Shown: positions 23,466 to 33,689, numbered from the stretch's first letter. The stretch: 64,000 nt of DNA from Nematostella vectensis (GCF_932526225.1 NC_064046.1:744001-808000); one strand, 5' to 3'. Notes: generated from the sequence alone by a model not told the origin. Made by a program: numbers and translations.

Positions 23466-23972
23466 ATGTCCATTAAAGACGAGCCACTACCGATGACCCA
23501 ACTTGGAGTAGCAATGATTCAAGATCTCGGAAATATGTATGAAAATCACTCCTCCCACGAACAAGGCGATTTGCTGACAGTCTTGGAGAGCATGTATGAG
23601 AAAGGGCTTCATCGAAAAGTGAGCTCAGAATGTTGCTTCGCCACAGATGAAATAGAACGGGCTCGTAAAAGCACCGAAAAGGGATGCAAAAAGGCGGAAA
23701 AGGAAAAAGAAGACAGGGAGAAAGATAGCCACCGTGAAACAGGATGGGAGCAAGAGAATAAAGAGAGCCGTGTTAAAGAGAAAGGCAGTTTGTGTGACGC
23801 AGAGAGCAAAGACCCTGACAATTGTGATCGTGATTTTAGAAGAGATTTTGCCCGTGTACATCTAGAAAGAACTTGCAATTCTTCTAGTGCCCACTGGCGC
23901 AATGATGGCAGGAGATACCGAAGAAGAACCTACTCTGGTAGCTCTATCGGAGATCCACACGAAAGCCAATGA
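23466..23972 (+). CDS. small charged protein, HxERA/GRxxRxR family, paralogue D
   Basis: Single-exon gene for 168 residues from the ATG at 23466. The frame stays open upstream to 23280, but this ATG is the first one in frame and has a good context (AAG before ATG). Residues 1-45 are acidic/neutral and include LESMYEKGLHRK, shared with gene C. Residues about 60-118 are an extremely charged Lys/Glu/Arg region (KKAEKEKEDREKDSH), probably helical. The C-terminal block FARVHLERT...DGRRYRRRTYSG (about 128-159) is a diverged form of the family block, with Ala replaced by Thr after HLER. Function unknown. The charged insert is absent from A-C and may be a later expansion. Confidence 0.8.
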   Translation: MSIKDEPLPMTQLGVAMIQDLGNMYENHSSHEQGDLLTVLESMYEKGLHRKVSSECCFATDEIERARKSTEKGCKKAEKEKEDREKDSHRETGWEQENKESRVKEKGSLCDAESKDPDNCDRDFRRDFARVHLERTCNSSSAHWRNDGRRYRRRTYSGSSIGDPHESQ

Positions 23973-24150
23973 TACCACAAAAAGAGAATTACACAGAATG
24001 GACAAAACATGTTCTGGTACACTGATTTAATTATGCATCATGAATACAAAACAGTAGGACTAAATTTGCTCATATAAGTGCGGCAACAGATGCAATTACA
24101 TTCAGATGTAAGCTTTTGGTATTGTAGTTATATAGACTACTACCATTGTA

Positions 24151-24156
24151 AATAAA
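24151..24156 (+). terminator. poly(A) signal of gene D
   Basis: AATAAA about 180 bases after the gene D stop codon. Confidence 0.5.
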
Positions 24157-24631
24157 CTTGCAACACTCAAGAAAAACATGGATCTAGGACTGAGTATTCT
24201 ATATAGCAAGTAAGGGCCAGTAAGAGTTTAAGATAGTTATAAATATTATATGGTCACGGGGCTTATATCAAACGAATATACTTTTGAAAAAGTTGTGATT
24301 ATCTTATGGAGAATTGGGAAACTATTAAAACTTGGTAAGTTGTCTGACTAATACGATGTATTGCAGATGATACAAAGGTCCAATGTTTACTCGGTTGTGT
24401 AAATATTGTGACTTGATCCAAGCTCATTCCCCTCGAGGGGAGATAAACACAAACGCTGCTGCTACTGTTACAGAAAAAAAACAGTTGAACAGCCACCGGC
24501 TATAGGCCAGAGCCGTGTTTACGCGGCCAGCATTTTATTTTCCCGGTCCACAAAATGACTATAAAAAATTTCATTATTTTATAATGCACCTGTTCTAAGC
24601 GCTTACTTATCAATTTATTTTCTTATATTTT

Positions 24632-25297
24632 CTAACACATACAGGATTTCCAAAAACGAAAAAGTAGTGAATTTTTCACATTTTGGTCCTGTTTCTCAGA
24701 TTTAAATGCCTCTTGACTTTTTAAGTTTGTTAGGTGACAAGTTTCACAACAGCGTAAGAATTTCTGCTCTGATCTGGGCACCAGACCACCCCAGTTCTGC
24801 TGCATGCGTAGTAGCACCGATACGAAAACTATGGCCCTTACACCTGGAAGTGTCAAGTCCACACTGCTTGAAAACCTTCTAGAGAAAGTTGACAAAAGTA
24901 TTCCTAGAGACAGGCACACATTGGAGGTCAAGAAAAGGGCCCCAGGGCGTTTATCTCTGATATTAAGATACTGAGCCAAAGCTTCCACCGGGCAGCAAGT
25001 AGTTTGCCGTTTGAGAATTAAAGAGAAGGGTGTTTTGTTATATGAATGCTTGAATTTGACGAATGTGAGCTTGAAAGCTGTAGTTAAATGCTGAATTTGC
25101 AGATGTTTTTTACCTTCCAAGCCAGAGTAAGTAATTTCCCCCACTCTAAGGAAAGCAAAGAAGGCAACAGAACACATTGCCTCATATGGTGAATCAGTAA
25201 TTATGTTAGCCGCAGAGAGTATGCGTGAAAGTATAGCCAATGTTATAGGTAGTCGGGTATCTACCCGAGCGCCCTGTTTGGCATAGCCTTTCAGCAA
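24632..25297 (-). pseudogene. tyrosine recombinase of YR retrotransposon
   Basis: The 221-codon frame contains the N-terminal catalytic-domain motif FFAFLRVGEITYSG, whose Arg is the first catalytic residue of tyrosine recombinases, followed by a typical CCPVEALAQYL segment. The second catalytic box (H-x-x-R) is not in this frame; it is found one frame over near 24820-24835 (HSFRIG). A frameshift therefore separates the two halves and the protein is inactive as it stands. The enzyme would have integrated the circular cDNA. Confidence 0.8.
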
Positions 25298-25561
25298 CTG
25301 GGTAACATAAAATGCTTTGGTAGGATCAGTAAAACCCCCAATCTATGGGAGTAACCTATCGCCGATATATATTAACTGTAGACACTGTATATTGCTGCTG
25401 GAACAAATAAGCTATAAAAGGCGATAAGACTGCTGGAGAAACTGGCAGTGAAAGGTTGGAGACTGCTTATATGGTAGTGCTGAAGCGGCGGAAAAGAGCC
25501 CAAGCACGCCTATAGGTTGGTAGGGAAGAACGCTGCAGGCTCGAACCCAACAAGTCAGTTA

Positions 25562-26868
25562 CTATATGGGCAAGTTCTGCGGCAACAGTTCGTGTGGTAT
25601 TTCCAATGGGAGCATTGAAGCTGGGGCCATCCTCTTGAAAGCTGGGACCTGCAACCGAGATAAACAGTCGGCTAAAGTATTCTTTACCCCAGGGATATGT
25701 TTAGCCTTGAAGACAATATTCTGTTGGAGACATACCGCTACAATCCTACGCACAAAAAACATAAGTGCTGGATCCCTGCAAGACTGCTTATTGATCACAT
25801 GCACCAAAGCTTCGTTGTCTGTAAAAAAACAAAACAAAATACAATAGTTCTGGATCATAAGGCCCCAAAGCTGTAGGCTCAAAACTATGGGATAAAACTT
25901 CAAAACGGCAATGTTACGACCAATCCAAGTTTCAGGCCATCTACCAAAAACCCATTGGTTTCCCAGAATAGCGCCAAAACCTAGCGAACCTGCTGCAACT
26001 GTAAACAACTGTAATTTATTAGAATTCACCCAATACTCATCAAGAAAGAATGAACAACCATTGAAATTGCTTAAAAATGTAAGCCAGATGCTCAAATCAT
26101 CCTTAGCACCCCGGTTAAGTCGAATCAGATGGTGCGGATGTTTCACCCCTCTAGTCAAATCGATCAGCCTTCGCAAAAAAGCCCTACCCGGAATAACCAC
26201 CGAGCAAGCAAAGTTAAGCAAACCTATGAAACTTTGCAAGTCATGCAACGTTACTTTCTTCCTATGCATAAAGTCCACTATTAGCCCACAGCATTTTTCA
26301 ACCTTGTCAACTGGCAACCTAGCCGACATTTCAACTGTGTCAAGTTCAATTCCCAAGAATGAAAGAGTAGTTGATGGACCGCATGTCTTGTCTTGTAAAA
26401 TGGGAACGCCAAGATAAGAGCAAGTGTCAAGAATTATGTTTAACTGCTTCTGGCATAATGCAAAGGAAGGGGCCACAATAAGAAAATCATCCAACAGATG
26501 AGTCATATGTGGGATGCTAAGTTTGTTTCTTGCAATCCACTCAAGTACTGTGCTGAAAGTTTCAGAGGTTTTGCATGAGCTTAAGCAACCCATAGTCATG
26601 CACCGATCGTTATAGTAATTACCCTTCCAATTAATACCTAGCAGGCTATAATCATCGGGTCTTATAGGGATGAGCCTGAAAGCATGCTGTATATCTGTCT
26701 CAGAGAGAAATGAATTGGGTCCAACCATTTTAATTGACTTAATCGCATCCTGAATGGTTGCATAAAAACTTTGGTATTTTCTTCAGGAATACCATCATTC
26801 ACTGATGAACCATTGGGAAAAGACAAATGGTGTATTAGTCTGTACTCTCCAGGTGCCCTCTTGGGCAC
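25562..26868 (-). pseudogene. reverse transcriptase-RNase H of YR retrotransposon
   Basis: Two overlapping frames. 26662-26868 carries the N-terminal RT fingers (GEYRLIHHLSFPNGSSVNDG). 25562-26728 carries palm motif A (SETDIQHAFRL), the catalytic LLDDFL in place of YxDD as is usual for DIRS/Ngaro elements, and then an RNase H domain (FTDNEALVHVIN, ending HIPGVKNTLADCLSRL). The frame changes around 26700, so the gene is broken. It would copy element RNA into DNA and degrade the template. Confidence 0.88.
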
Positions 26869-27073
26869 AACCCCTAAGGGGGATACTCTGAAATTAGGAA
26901 AGGGAGGGGTTACGAAGGGGCCGGCCAGCGGACCTGCCTCGAGTTCTTTTTTTATTTTGACATCAACAACCTCTGGCCTATCTATGAAATGAAGAGGAAA
27001 TCCCTATTTAAAGCCCTTCATTAAAAGTGCAACGATATGGGGGTTATACCCTGCCATTAAACTCACTAAACGG

Positions 27074-27301
27074 TTAAGCCTTACGGGTGTGGGCAGTTGC
27101 TGCAACTGGGGCTGAGGTACCAGATGGGAAAGAGGTACCAGGCCTGGCTGCAAGGGGTTTACTTTGTCGCCGAGGGCCACGAAAATTCCATAAGATGGCT
27201 GGATGTGTCTCATCACACTTATAACATGAATGCTTGTAGTCACATCCATTGCAAGCTACCCCTCTATTGAAGTTGTAACAAAACCCTTTGGGTATGGACA
27301 A
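27074..27301 (-). pseudogene. zinc-knuckle region of gag-like protein
   Basis: Cys/His-rich segment with CYNFNRGVACNGCDYKHSCY followed by KCDETH, a spacing like the nucleic-acid-binding zinc knuckles at the C-terminus of DIRS-type Gag. It lies between the gag-like and RT frames and is offset in frame from both, consistent with decay. Confidence 0.6.
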
Positions 27302-27421
27302 ACTTAGACCTAGGCTTGCTATTCTGAGCCGGGACGGGCTTGAGTGTCTGGATCTTTTGTGATCGCAGCCACATCTCTGAATGAATGTGGTCCCAGGGCA
27401 AAGATGCTGACTCAGTCACCT

Positions 27422-28231
27422 TCATAAAACGAAACCTTTTATAATAAAAATTCCAATTTTGCCCTTAGCAGCCAAGTCCTGCACAACATCCCCATATTTC
27501 ATGAGAGCAGGTGCCTCCAATGGGAGCCTGCGGGAATATACCCCTACGAAAACATGGAAGGCAGAGAGCCACTGCTCAATGGTTGTGATTTTCTTTAGCC
27601 GTGTAGTTGGCTCAATGAAAAATGATGGCTGATCTGAGCCACCCACAGCACCAAGGCTTAAACTATATCGGTCTGCTACTATAGTGCTTGGTAGTAGTGC
27701 ACTGAAATCGATAAATTCATTGGCCCAAATTTTGTTTTTAAGCTTTTCTGATACCCTGGCATCTATAGGCATGGCAGCCGAGGTGAAATGCTGTGCCGGC
27801 CTATGCAAGGGGGGGAATGCACTCTCACCTGTGAGCGAGGCCTGAACTACCTGGATTGCCTTTTCTACCTCCACCGCAGGAACTTCTTGCATGGTGGTAC
27901 TGGGAAGATCAGGCAGTATTGGCGCTGGTTCTGGTGTCTGTGTGGATCCAGGCTGGGTCAATGGAACTGCTGTGCCGCCCTGGACAGGGATGAGACGGAG
28001 CAATCCCTGGGTGACTTGTTACGTGACTGTCCTGGCTGTCATTTCCCTAACCACCTGAGCAATATCGGCCCGCGTTAAGAAGTTGGACTCTGCCGGCGGA
28101 ACTGGAAGAGGAGCTTCTGGCTGAACAGGCACATTGGGTTCTTGCCGATTGGCAGTAGCACGTCGTTTAGACCGAGCTGTTACCGAGGTTGGGGTGTTTG
28201 AACGTTTGTTTTGTGAGCGAGGCATCTGCAA
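27422..28231 (-). pseudogene. gag-like protein of YR retrotransposon
   Basis: Two consecutive frames. 28019-28231 starts MPRSQNKRSNTPTSVTARSKR, a basic start. 27422-28003 has a Pro-rich linker and then a globular part (RVSEKLKNKIWANEFIDFSA, then IEQWLSAFHVFVGVYSRR). IEQWLSAFHVF recalls the conserved core of Gag proteins of DIRS-type elements. One frame change near 28010 breaks it. Confidence 0.6.
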
Positions 28232-28322
28232 AGTAAAATAAATAAAACGGCAGAACCTCTCCTAAAAAAGTTGACGAAAGCAGACAACTAAAAAACTCCT
28301 TAAGCTAAGGAGTAAAGGCCTA

Positions 28323-28625
28323 ACAACTCAAAGAGCCGTAGGTAAATAACAACGCGTATGTGGAAGCATGTGCTGTGGATTAATCTTCACACAGAAACAT
28401 GTCAATAAATTCCGATAGGATCAAGCATGGCTGTCAGAAGTCGCCGCAAGAGCAAGATCCATTTAAAAAAAAAAATAAATAATAATAATTATATATAAAA
28501 CAATAATAATAATAATACTAATAATAGTAAACAAAAAGTAACGGAAACGAACAACTCAAACGAGTTGTAGGTAAGTAAATAATCACACGTAAAAACGTGG
28601 AAGCATGCACTGTGGATTAATCTTC
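28323..28625. repeat. direct repeats at the 5' end of the YR element
   Basis: About 70 bases at 28323-28392 (CAACTCAAAGAGCCGTAGGT... ending GTGGATTAATCTTCAC) recur at 28550-28625 with small differences. The spacer contains A-rich and AAT-rich sequence. Such repeats are compatible with A1/A2-type split repeats of Ngaro elements, but the partner repeats at the 3' end were not located. Confidence 0.6.
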
Positions 28626-28729
28626 ATTTTTAAGCAATTTCAATGGTTGTTCATTCTTTCTTATTATTAATTTTTTTTTCTAATGGTAAGGGGGGGACTG
28701 GGGACTTTCATATACACCGAAACGCGTTT

Positions 28730-28948
28730 CGCGTAGATAAACAATTAGCAATAATTGGCAATTACTAATCTACGTCGGGACCACTCCGCGTAGATAAACA
28801 ATTAGCAATAATTGGCAATTACTAATCTACGTCGGGACCACTTCGCGTAGATAGATAATTAGCAATGGTATGCAATCATTAATCCGCTGTCTATCGACAG
28901 CAGCGGGACTGGGGCCTTTCATAGAAACAGGTGGGAACCTTGCAATTA
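28730..28948. repeat. left terminal inverted repeat
   Basis: Three tandem units of about 57 bases, starting CGCGTAGATA at 28730, 28787 and 28844, are followed by a conserved stretch with the hairpin GCTGTCTATCGACAGC and GGGAACCTTGCAATT. The whole is the inverted partner of 37640-37823. A fragment of the inner part (ACTGGGGACTTTCATA) is also present outside, at about 28696, so the outer border is uncertain. Confidence 0.85.
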
Positions 28949-28979
28949 GACCCCCGTCTGTCCTGCAGTATATGAACAT

Positions 28980-29288
28980 GTGCATAGCATTCGAAGGATG
29001 AAGTGCGGAAAAGATTACTGCAGGTGGCTAAAGGTCGGCCATGCAAACACGTGTGGCCAGAGGTGCATGGACACCTACTGCAAGGTGCACCTCCAAAGGC
29101 TCCGTAAGGGCAGCCCCCTCCCCGTGCCGTGCAGGATCTGCGGCATAGGGACGCAGTCGGAGACGCGGTTGTGCCGCCCCTGCGGAGCGAATCGTGTAGG
29201 GCAGAGGATGCGCGGCACCGAGAGGCACGCTCGGGAATGGTTCGCATTCGTCCTGTCTGATATCGCAGCCCGCGATACGGGCAGTTAG
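28980..29288 (+). CDS. Cys-rich small ORF of the Polinton-like element
   Basis: 102 codons (possible internal start at 28998). Cys/His pairs are arranged as CGKDYC, then CGQRCMDTYCKVHLQ, then CRICGIGTQSETRLCRPCG, which looks like two or three zinc-binding knuckles. It is the first plus-strand gene after the left inverted repeat and is still open. I recall similar Cys-rich ORFs next to capsid genes in cnidarian Polinton-like elements. A nucleic-acid-binding role is inference. Confidence 0.65.
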   Translation: MHSIRRMKCGKDYCRWLKVGHANTCGQRCMDTYCKVHLQRLRKGSPLPVPCRICGIGTQSETRLCRPCGANRVGQRMRGTERHAREWFAFVLSDIAARDTGS

Positions 29289-29463
29289 AGACTGGGTGGC
29301 ACAAGGCATACCCAAATAACTGTCCTGTCTGATACCGCAGGGCTGCGATACGGGCAATTTGAGACTGGGTGGCACAAGGCATACCCAAATACCCGTCCTG
29401 TCTGATACCGCAGGGCTGCGATACAGGCAATTAGAGACTGGGTGGCAGAAGGCATACCCAAAC
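29251..29463. repeat. three tandem 72-73 bp units before the polymerase gene
   Basis: Units start TCCTGTCTGATA at 29251, 29323 and 29396 and end just before the PolB ATG at 29464. Each contains an imperfect inverted repeat around GATACCGCAGGGCTGCGATA. The first unit overlaps the end of the Cys-rich ORF. Confidence 0.9.
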
Positions 29464-32400
29464 ATGGACGCTTACAAAGAGGAGATTCTCAATAGCATGC
29501 ATGACAAAGAGGCGCCCGCCGTACTGGCAGGGCTGGTCCAGAACATCCTGAACGAGGGCATACCCGAGGATGCCAAGCGCAAGCTGCTTAAGCCGCTCAT
29601 GCCGGCGAGCTCGCGGCCAGAGGAAGTCTGGCGCGAGTTCGACCCATTGCTGCTGGAACGGCGGCAAAAGGGCCCAGAGGGCTTAGACCCCGAGAAGTAC
29701 TATTCTCTCTTCGTCGGCGGCGCCCATCTTCGGTTCCCAAGCGTGGATGTCACTCTTCGGGGCCAAGACATAAGCGCCGGTGTTTACCAGGATATACGAG
29801 ATCTTGGTGGAGCAGGTGTCATTGCTCTAAAGCCGGTTATCCGGGGGCCTGATATTAATGACGATGGCTCGGTGTGGTGGGTCTTGTACGAGCGAGAGTC
29901 TCTGCGGGCAAACGCAGTGTTGCCACCGGTGCTTGAGATGGTAGACCCCGACCGGCGTTACAGACTCTTTACGGTCGTTGGTAAGGCCCCCGCAGAGCCA
30001 TTGGCGCCAATCACAGAGGAGGAAGGGCGCTCGGAGCACAAGATCGGTGGGTCATTAGTCAAAAGAGGGGACCAAATCGCAGTCGGCGCCCTGGAAGGCA
30101 TCGATGCGGGTATTTGGGAGAAAGGACGAGAGTACCTCGTCTACGTGAGATACGAGCTTCGCCCTTTACCTGAGCAAAATGGTGAGCCTGGGCCAATGTT
30201 TGAGCGAGAGGGGGGTGACACCTTCGCTAACTGTGTTGTGAGTTATGTTGCCTACTTCTTGAGGGATCGCGGCACCTCGCGCTCTCTTGGTCTAACCAAG
30301 ACACGAGGCAAGATCCTCGAGCGATATGACAAGATGCTGGCCACTACGGGATGTACCAAAGAAGACCTCTTTGAGATGGAAAAGAAGCTCGAGGTAAAGC
30401 TAGTAGCCGTGGACGCCCTGGGCAACGTTATGTGGGACTCGGGGAAGTACAAGACTAAGGCGAGGGTCACTATCCCTTGCCACAATAACCACGCCTGGGC
30501 GGAGCTTCCGACCGAACCACCTGCGATCATGAGCGTCCACGGCCTAGACTTCGAGGCTGAGGGGGAGCTTCGTTCGTTATGTCATGAGAAGGCAGCGCTT
30601 CGCGCTACCAGTGCCGCCACAAAAACGCGCGGGGCAAAAGTGCAAGAGGTGCTCATTCGCTTTATAAACAGGGCGGTCCCCAGAAGCACGAGGATCTGGC
30701 TGTGCGGGCGTGTTATAGTCACGCAGGAAGGCAAACTGTACCGATCGGGACAGGACGGAGCGGCTATCGACAGGGCGTTTACAGACGAGACTGGATATGA
30801 TCCTCAATGGCTCCCTGATGACCACCCAGCCTACCAAGAGTACACCGAAGCTACGCACTCGATGGGCGGTGCAATAGGGTATCGCTTCAAGAAGTGGACC
30901 CAAAGAGAGAACATCAGGCCAACGCCCCTTAAATACAGGGACGTCTGGCGGGCGGCGCAGGTTGAGTCCAAAGTGTGGAATAGCAAGGAAAACTTAGGGG
31001 CGCAGCCTCATGCGCACATCGACATGCGTGCGGCGTACCTAGGATGCGAGGACAGTCTCTCCGGCGGCGCCTCGGAAGCCATTGATTTGGTACGGAAATA
31101 CGGCTTCCCTACGAACGTGTATCGTATCGCGGATGTTGTGGGACGGCCATTGAGCGAGGTTCTTCAACTAACCGGGGCCATTCAGCTGACCGAGTGGGAG
31201 TTCTCTGAGGCCTGCCACCCCTACACTTCCGGGAGGGTAGGGCAGCACTTGGAACAAAACGAGGGCTGGATCACCACGCCAGAGCTCAAGGACCTGTTAG
31301 ACTCGGGTGACCTCGTCATGGCCACGGCGAGGGAGGTGTTGTATAGCGTCGGAAAAAAGGACTCCATCAAGTTCCCCCACTCCATCGCGTGCCGCCCCGG
31401 CGGCGAAGACTCGCAGTAACCTGAGGGTCGAGATCTCGCTGTCCGTTTCGTAGGCAAGTGCGCTCGCCACGGCGACGAGTCCTCGATCGTACTCTGCGAC
31501 CGTGAAGAAGCCGCGTATCTGACAAACCTCCTTGCGGGCACCGACCACTTACTTAACTTCGAGCATGCCGACGGGGCTCATCTGATCCAATACAAAGACG
31601 GTGTCCGACGCTCGCAATGGTACCATATCAGGGCCTTCGTCTTGGCGAACACAAACATAGCGTTGCGACGCATGTTGAGGCGGATCCCTGGCGAAGACGT
31701 CCTCCTGGTGTGCACAGATGCCATATACGCAAAGGCGGTGCCCAGTGGTGTAAAGCTCGTGGAGCGAAATCCGAGGTATGAAGAGTGGCGCAACAAGAAG
31801 CCTGGGTACGAGTGGCGACTCGAAGCGGCTTGGGGTCCGAAGAAGTCGGGGAGCTTGGCCAAGAAGCCAAGCACTGCGCCGAGTCTTCTGTGCGGTCTAG
31901 TGGCCGCAACCTCTGCAAAAAGCATCTAGCCGGCCAAGGAGGATCGAGGAAGACCGAGTGGGCGGTGAGCATGTTCCGCGGCCGCAACGTTGTGGTGCTC
32001 ACCCCCGAGAACGACCTCGCCCACGACCATCGCAACAACGCGCCTCGCTGTGAAGGCTCAAACCTACCACCACTACCTCTGCATACCAGCGGAGAAGCCG
32101 ATAAGGGAGTGGAGACCTTCCGAGCTGGGGCACAAACTCGACCGTCTCGCAGAAGTAATCATCCTTGAAGAGTGCTGTAAGGTACAGACTAAAGTGCTAC
32201 GCGCCATCCTAGGATATCTCGCCACGCGGCCGTGTCAGGTAGTGTGTTGTGGCGGCTATGGGCAGGTCCCGCCCTGGGGAGATAAAGAGGGGCCTCACGA
32301 TATGCTTAAGGAGTGGGCACAAGGGAACATCCGCTGGTTCGAGTCCGACTACCGCTGCCTGTGTGAAGACTGCGAAATACCGTACAGTACATGCGACTGC

Positions 32401-32661
32401 GGCTCTGTCGCGCCCTCCTCCAGGCTCCACGACATAAAGGGCCGGATTTGGTGAATGCCAGATTCCCAACAGCTTGAGATGTTTCGAGAGGAGTGGGATG
32501 GGGTGGCGTTCGACGCGGCGATCGAGCAGGCCCACCCAAGCGATATGTGGGTGTGATCGACCAACAAGATGGTCTTGAACTCTTGTTCAGCAGCGATTGG
32601 TAGAGCACCACAGGAAAAACTACCCCCGATTCCCAGCAACCATCCGCTTTGACCCCGATCC
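29464..32661 (+). pseudogene. family B DNA polymerase fused to SF1 helicase (broken)
   Basis: The start chosen is the ATG at 29464, right after the tandem repeats; the frame is open to 31419. PolB motif A is read as HIDMRAAYLG at about 31018-31047. After an in-frame TAA at 31417-31419 the same frame continues to 31929 and holds motif C as VCTDAIY at 31708-31728. A helicase-like Walker A (GQGGSRKTEW, with Arg in a usual Gly position) follows at about 31933 in another frame. A Walker B-like IILEECCK with GGYGQVP follows in a third frame (31990-32454). Later stops at 32452 and 32554 end it, and the helicase C-terminal motifs are missing. The protein would have replicated the element DNA. Family membership is fairly sure; the helicase subtype is not. 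Confidence 0.8.
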
Positions 32662-32697
32662 TAGCGTCGCGCATCGTGAGGAGGGGAGGCCATCGAG

Positions 32698-32770
32698 TAG
32701 TGTGTACGTTTCACGTGCTGTGTGTACGTGAACACGAGTCTAATACGTGGCCTACGCGTGTAGTACACTA
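32698..32770. promoter_or_regulatory. intergenic motif region, convergent side of small ORF 1
   Basis: Contains GTGTACGTTTCACGTGC, found again in the gap at 34381-34397, plus further CACGTG-like steps. Position between genes suggests a transcription signal (promoter or 3' end) of the element. Confidence 0.4.
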
Positions 32771-32995
32771 CTACATGGGCAGGATCTTCTGGTCCTCAAG
32801 GTAACCCTTCAAAGCGACAGCACCCTCAACAGCGGCAGTCATTTTTGCGTAGTTCATGGCGTTCGCGGAGGGGTCTTTGGTGAAGTCTTCGCGCAAGACC
32901 TTGCGCCCAACCCAGCCGATACCGGCGACGAGGCCGGTTATGACTGCGGCGTCGGTGATGGTCTTTGTAATCTTGCTTTGCTGCGTCGTCGACAT
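32771..32995 (-). CDS. small membrane protein ORF of the Polinton-like element
   Basis: 74 codons from the second in-frame Met (start MSTTQQSKITK). The frame extends to 33022, but this ATG is preferred because the protein then begins like its relatives. A hydrophobic helix (AAVITGLVAGIGWVG) is followed by RKVLREDFTKDPS, a small-residue segment, and the end LEDQKILPM. I recall the VLRE...DPS...NYAK...LEDQKILP pattern from other cnidarian Polinton-like elements. Probably a minor virion or membrane protein. No break seen. Confidence 0.6.
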   Translation of the reverse strand: MSTTQQSKITKTITDAAVITGLVAGIGWVGRKVLREDFTKDPSANAMNYAKMTAAVEGAVALKGYLEDQKILPM

Positions 32996-33212
32996 ATATA
33001 CGCGTGTACGCATATGATGCACGGACGCGCGGATATGGGTGGGGCTCTTGTGTTTAAATGTCTGCTTACTCCATGGCTAACAGTCGAGATTTGCATAGTC
33101 CGGGAGCGCGAAGCGCTGTCGCCGGAGCGGCAAGCGGTCGATCCTTGATCTGCTGTGCATTTGCAGGCGGGGTCACGTCATCGGTACCTTCGGTAGCAAG
33201 TGGATCGGTAGC

Positions 33213-33689
33213 TCACTGTTTGGCAGCTGGTGTACGAGTAAACGCGGCAGCTAGCTCCCGCCTACGTGTGTAGAGGCCGATCAATGACACTAGAAGACCA
33301 GCGACCCCGATAACCGAGCTGGCCGACCAAGCAGAGTTGCTTTCCGGGACTGGTGTTTGTGCCGAAGGCATCTTCGGCGCGCGCGCAAGCCGTCCCTGCG
33401 GCTCGCCAGCGACCGGCAACTCAACGTGTTGCACAGCTTTCTTCTTCGCTCTGTTAAGTCGGTTCCACTCTGCCAAGCGCCTTCCGGCTTCGACTCGTCC
33501 AGGGTGTTTAGGTCGGGTCGCGGGTGGCTCGGGGCTCGTGATTCTCTCCACCAACGCCGAAGGCGTACGTGCAGGTTCATGAGCAGATTTTTCATGATGC
33601 TCATCATCAGCAGCTTGTTTGTCAGGTTCCGCTGACCCGTTTGCCGTTCCGGCAGGCTGAGCACTAGTACTTCCTAGAGGTCCCTCCAT
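33213..33689 (-). CDS. small ORF 2 of the element: KHPGRVEAGRRLAEWNR protein
   Basis: 158 codons. The N-terminus is low-complexity and acidic and includes QPAGTA. A conserved-looking core KHPGRVEAGRRLAEWNR lies at about residues 81-97. The C-terminal half has a hydrophobic membrane segment (VIGVAGLLVSLIGLY) and a basic end. The core motif recurs, from memory, in related cnidarian elements. It is apparently intact. Function unknown; a membrane-anchored virion component is possible. Confidence 0.6.
   Translation of the reverse strand: MEGPLGSTSAQPAGTANGSAEPDKQAADDEHHEKSAHEPARTPSALVERITSPEPPATRPKHPGRVEAGRRLAEWNRLNRAKKKAVQHVELPVAGEPQGRLARAPKMPSAQTPVPESNSAWSASSVIGVAGLLVSLIGLYTRRRELAAAFTRTPAAKQ

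Larger units (their letters stand above)
24600..28690 (-). mobile_element. DIRS/Ngaro-like tyrosine-recombinase retrotransposon (decayed)
   Basis: On the minus strand the order is gag-like, zinc knuckle, reverse transcriptase-RNase H, then tyrosine recombinase. This is the order of YR retrotransposons, which insert through a circular intermediate using a recombinase rather than a DDE integrase. No methyltransferase was recognised between RT and YR, which favours Ngaro over DIRS proper. Frames are broken in several places. Direct repeats of about 70 bases at 28323 and 28550 may belong to its split terminal repeats. Exact ends are uncertain. Confidence 0.8.

Noticed and set aside
25911-26417. 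168-codon plus-strand frame
   Set aside because: It lies antisense to the reverse transcriptase-RNase H frame, which has clear catalytic motifs on the minus strand.
29359-29463. Upstream start for the polymerase gene
   Set aside because: The extra 35 codons are translation of the 73-bp tandem repeats; the ATG at 29464 directly after them is the natural start.
28891-29465. Minus-strand frames of 145-179 codons near the left end of the virus-like element
   Set aside because: They are antisense to the Cys-rich ORF and to the tandem repeats, and consist largely of repeated readings of the 73-bp unit.
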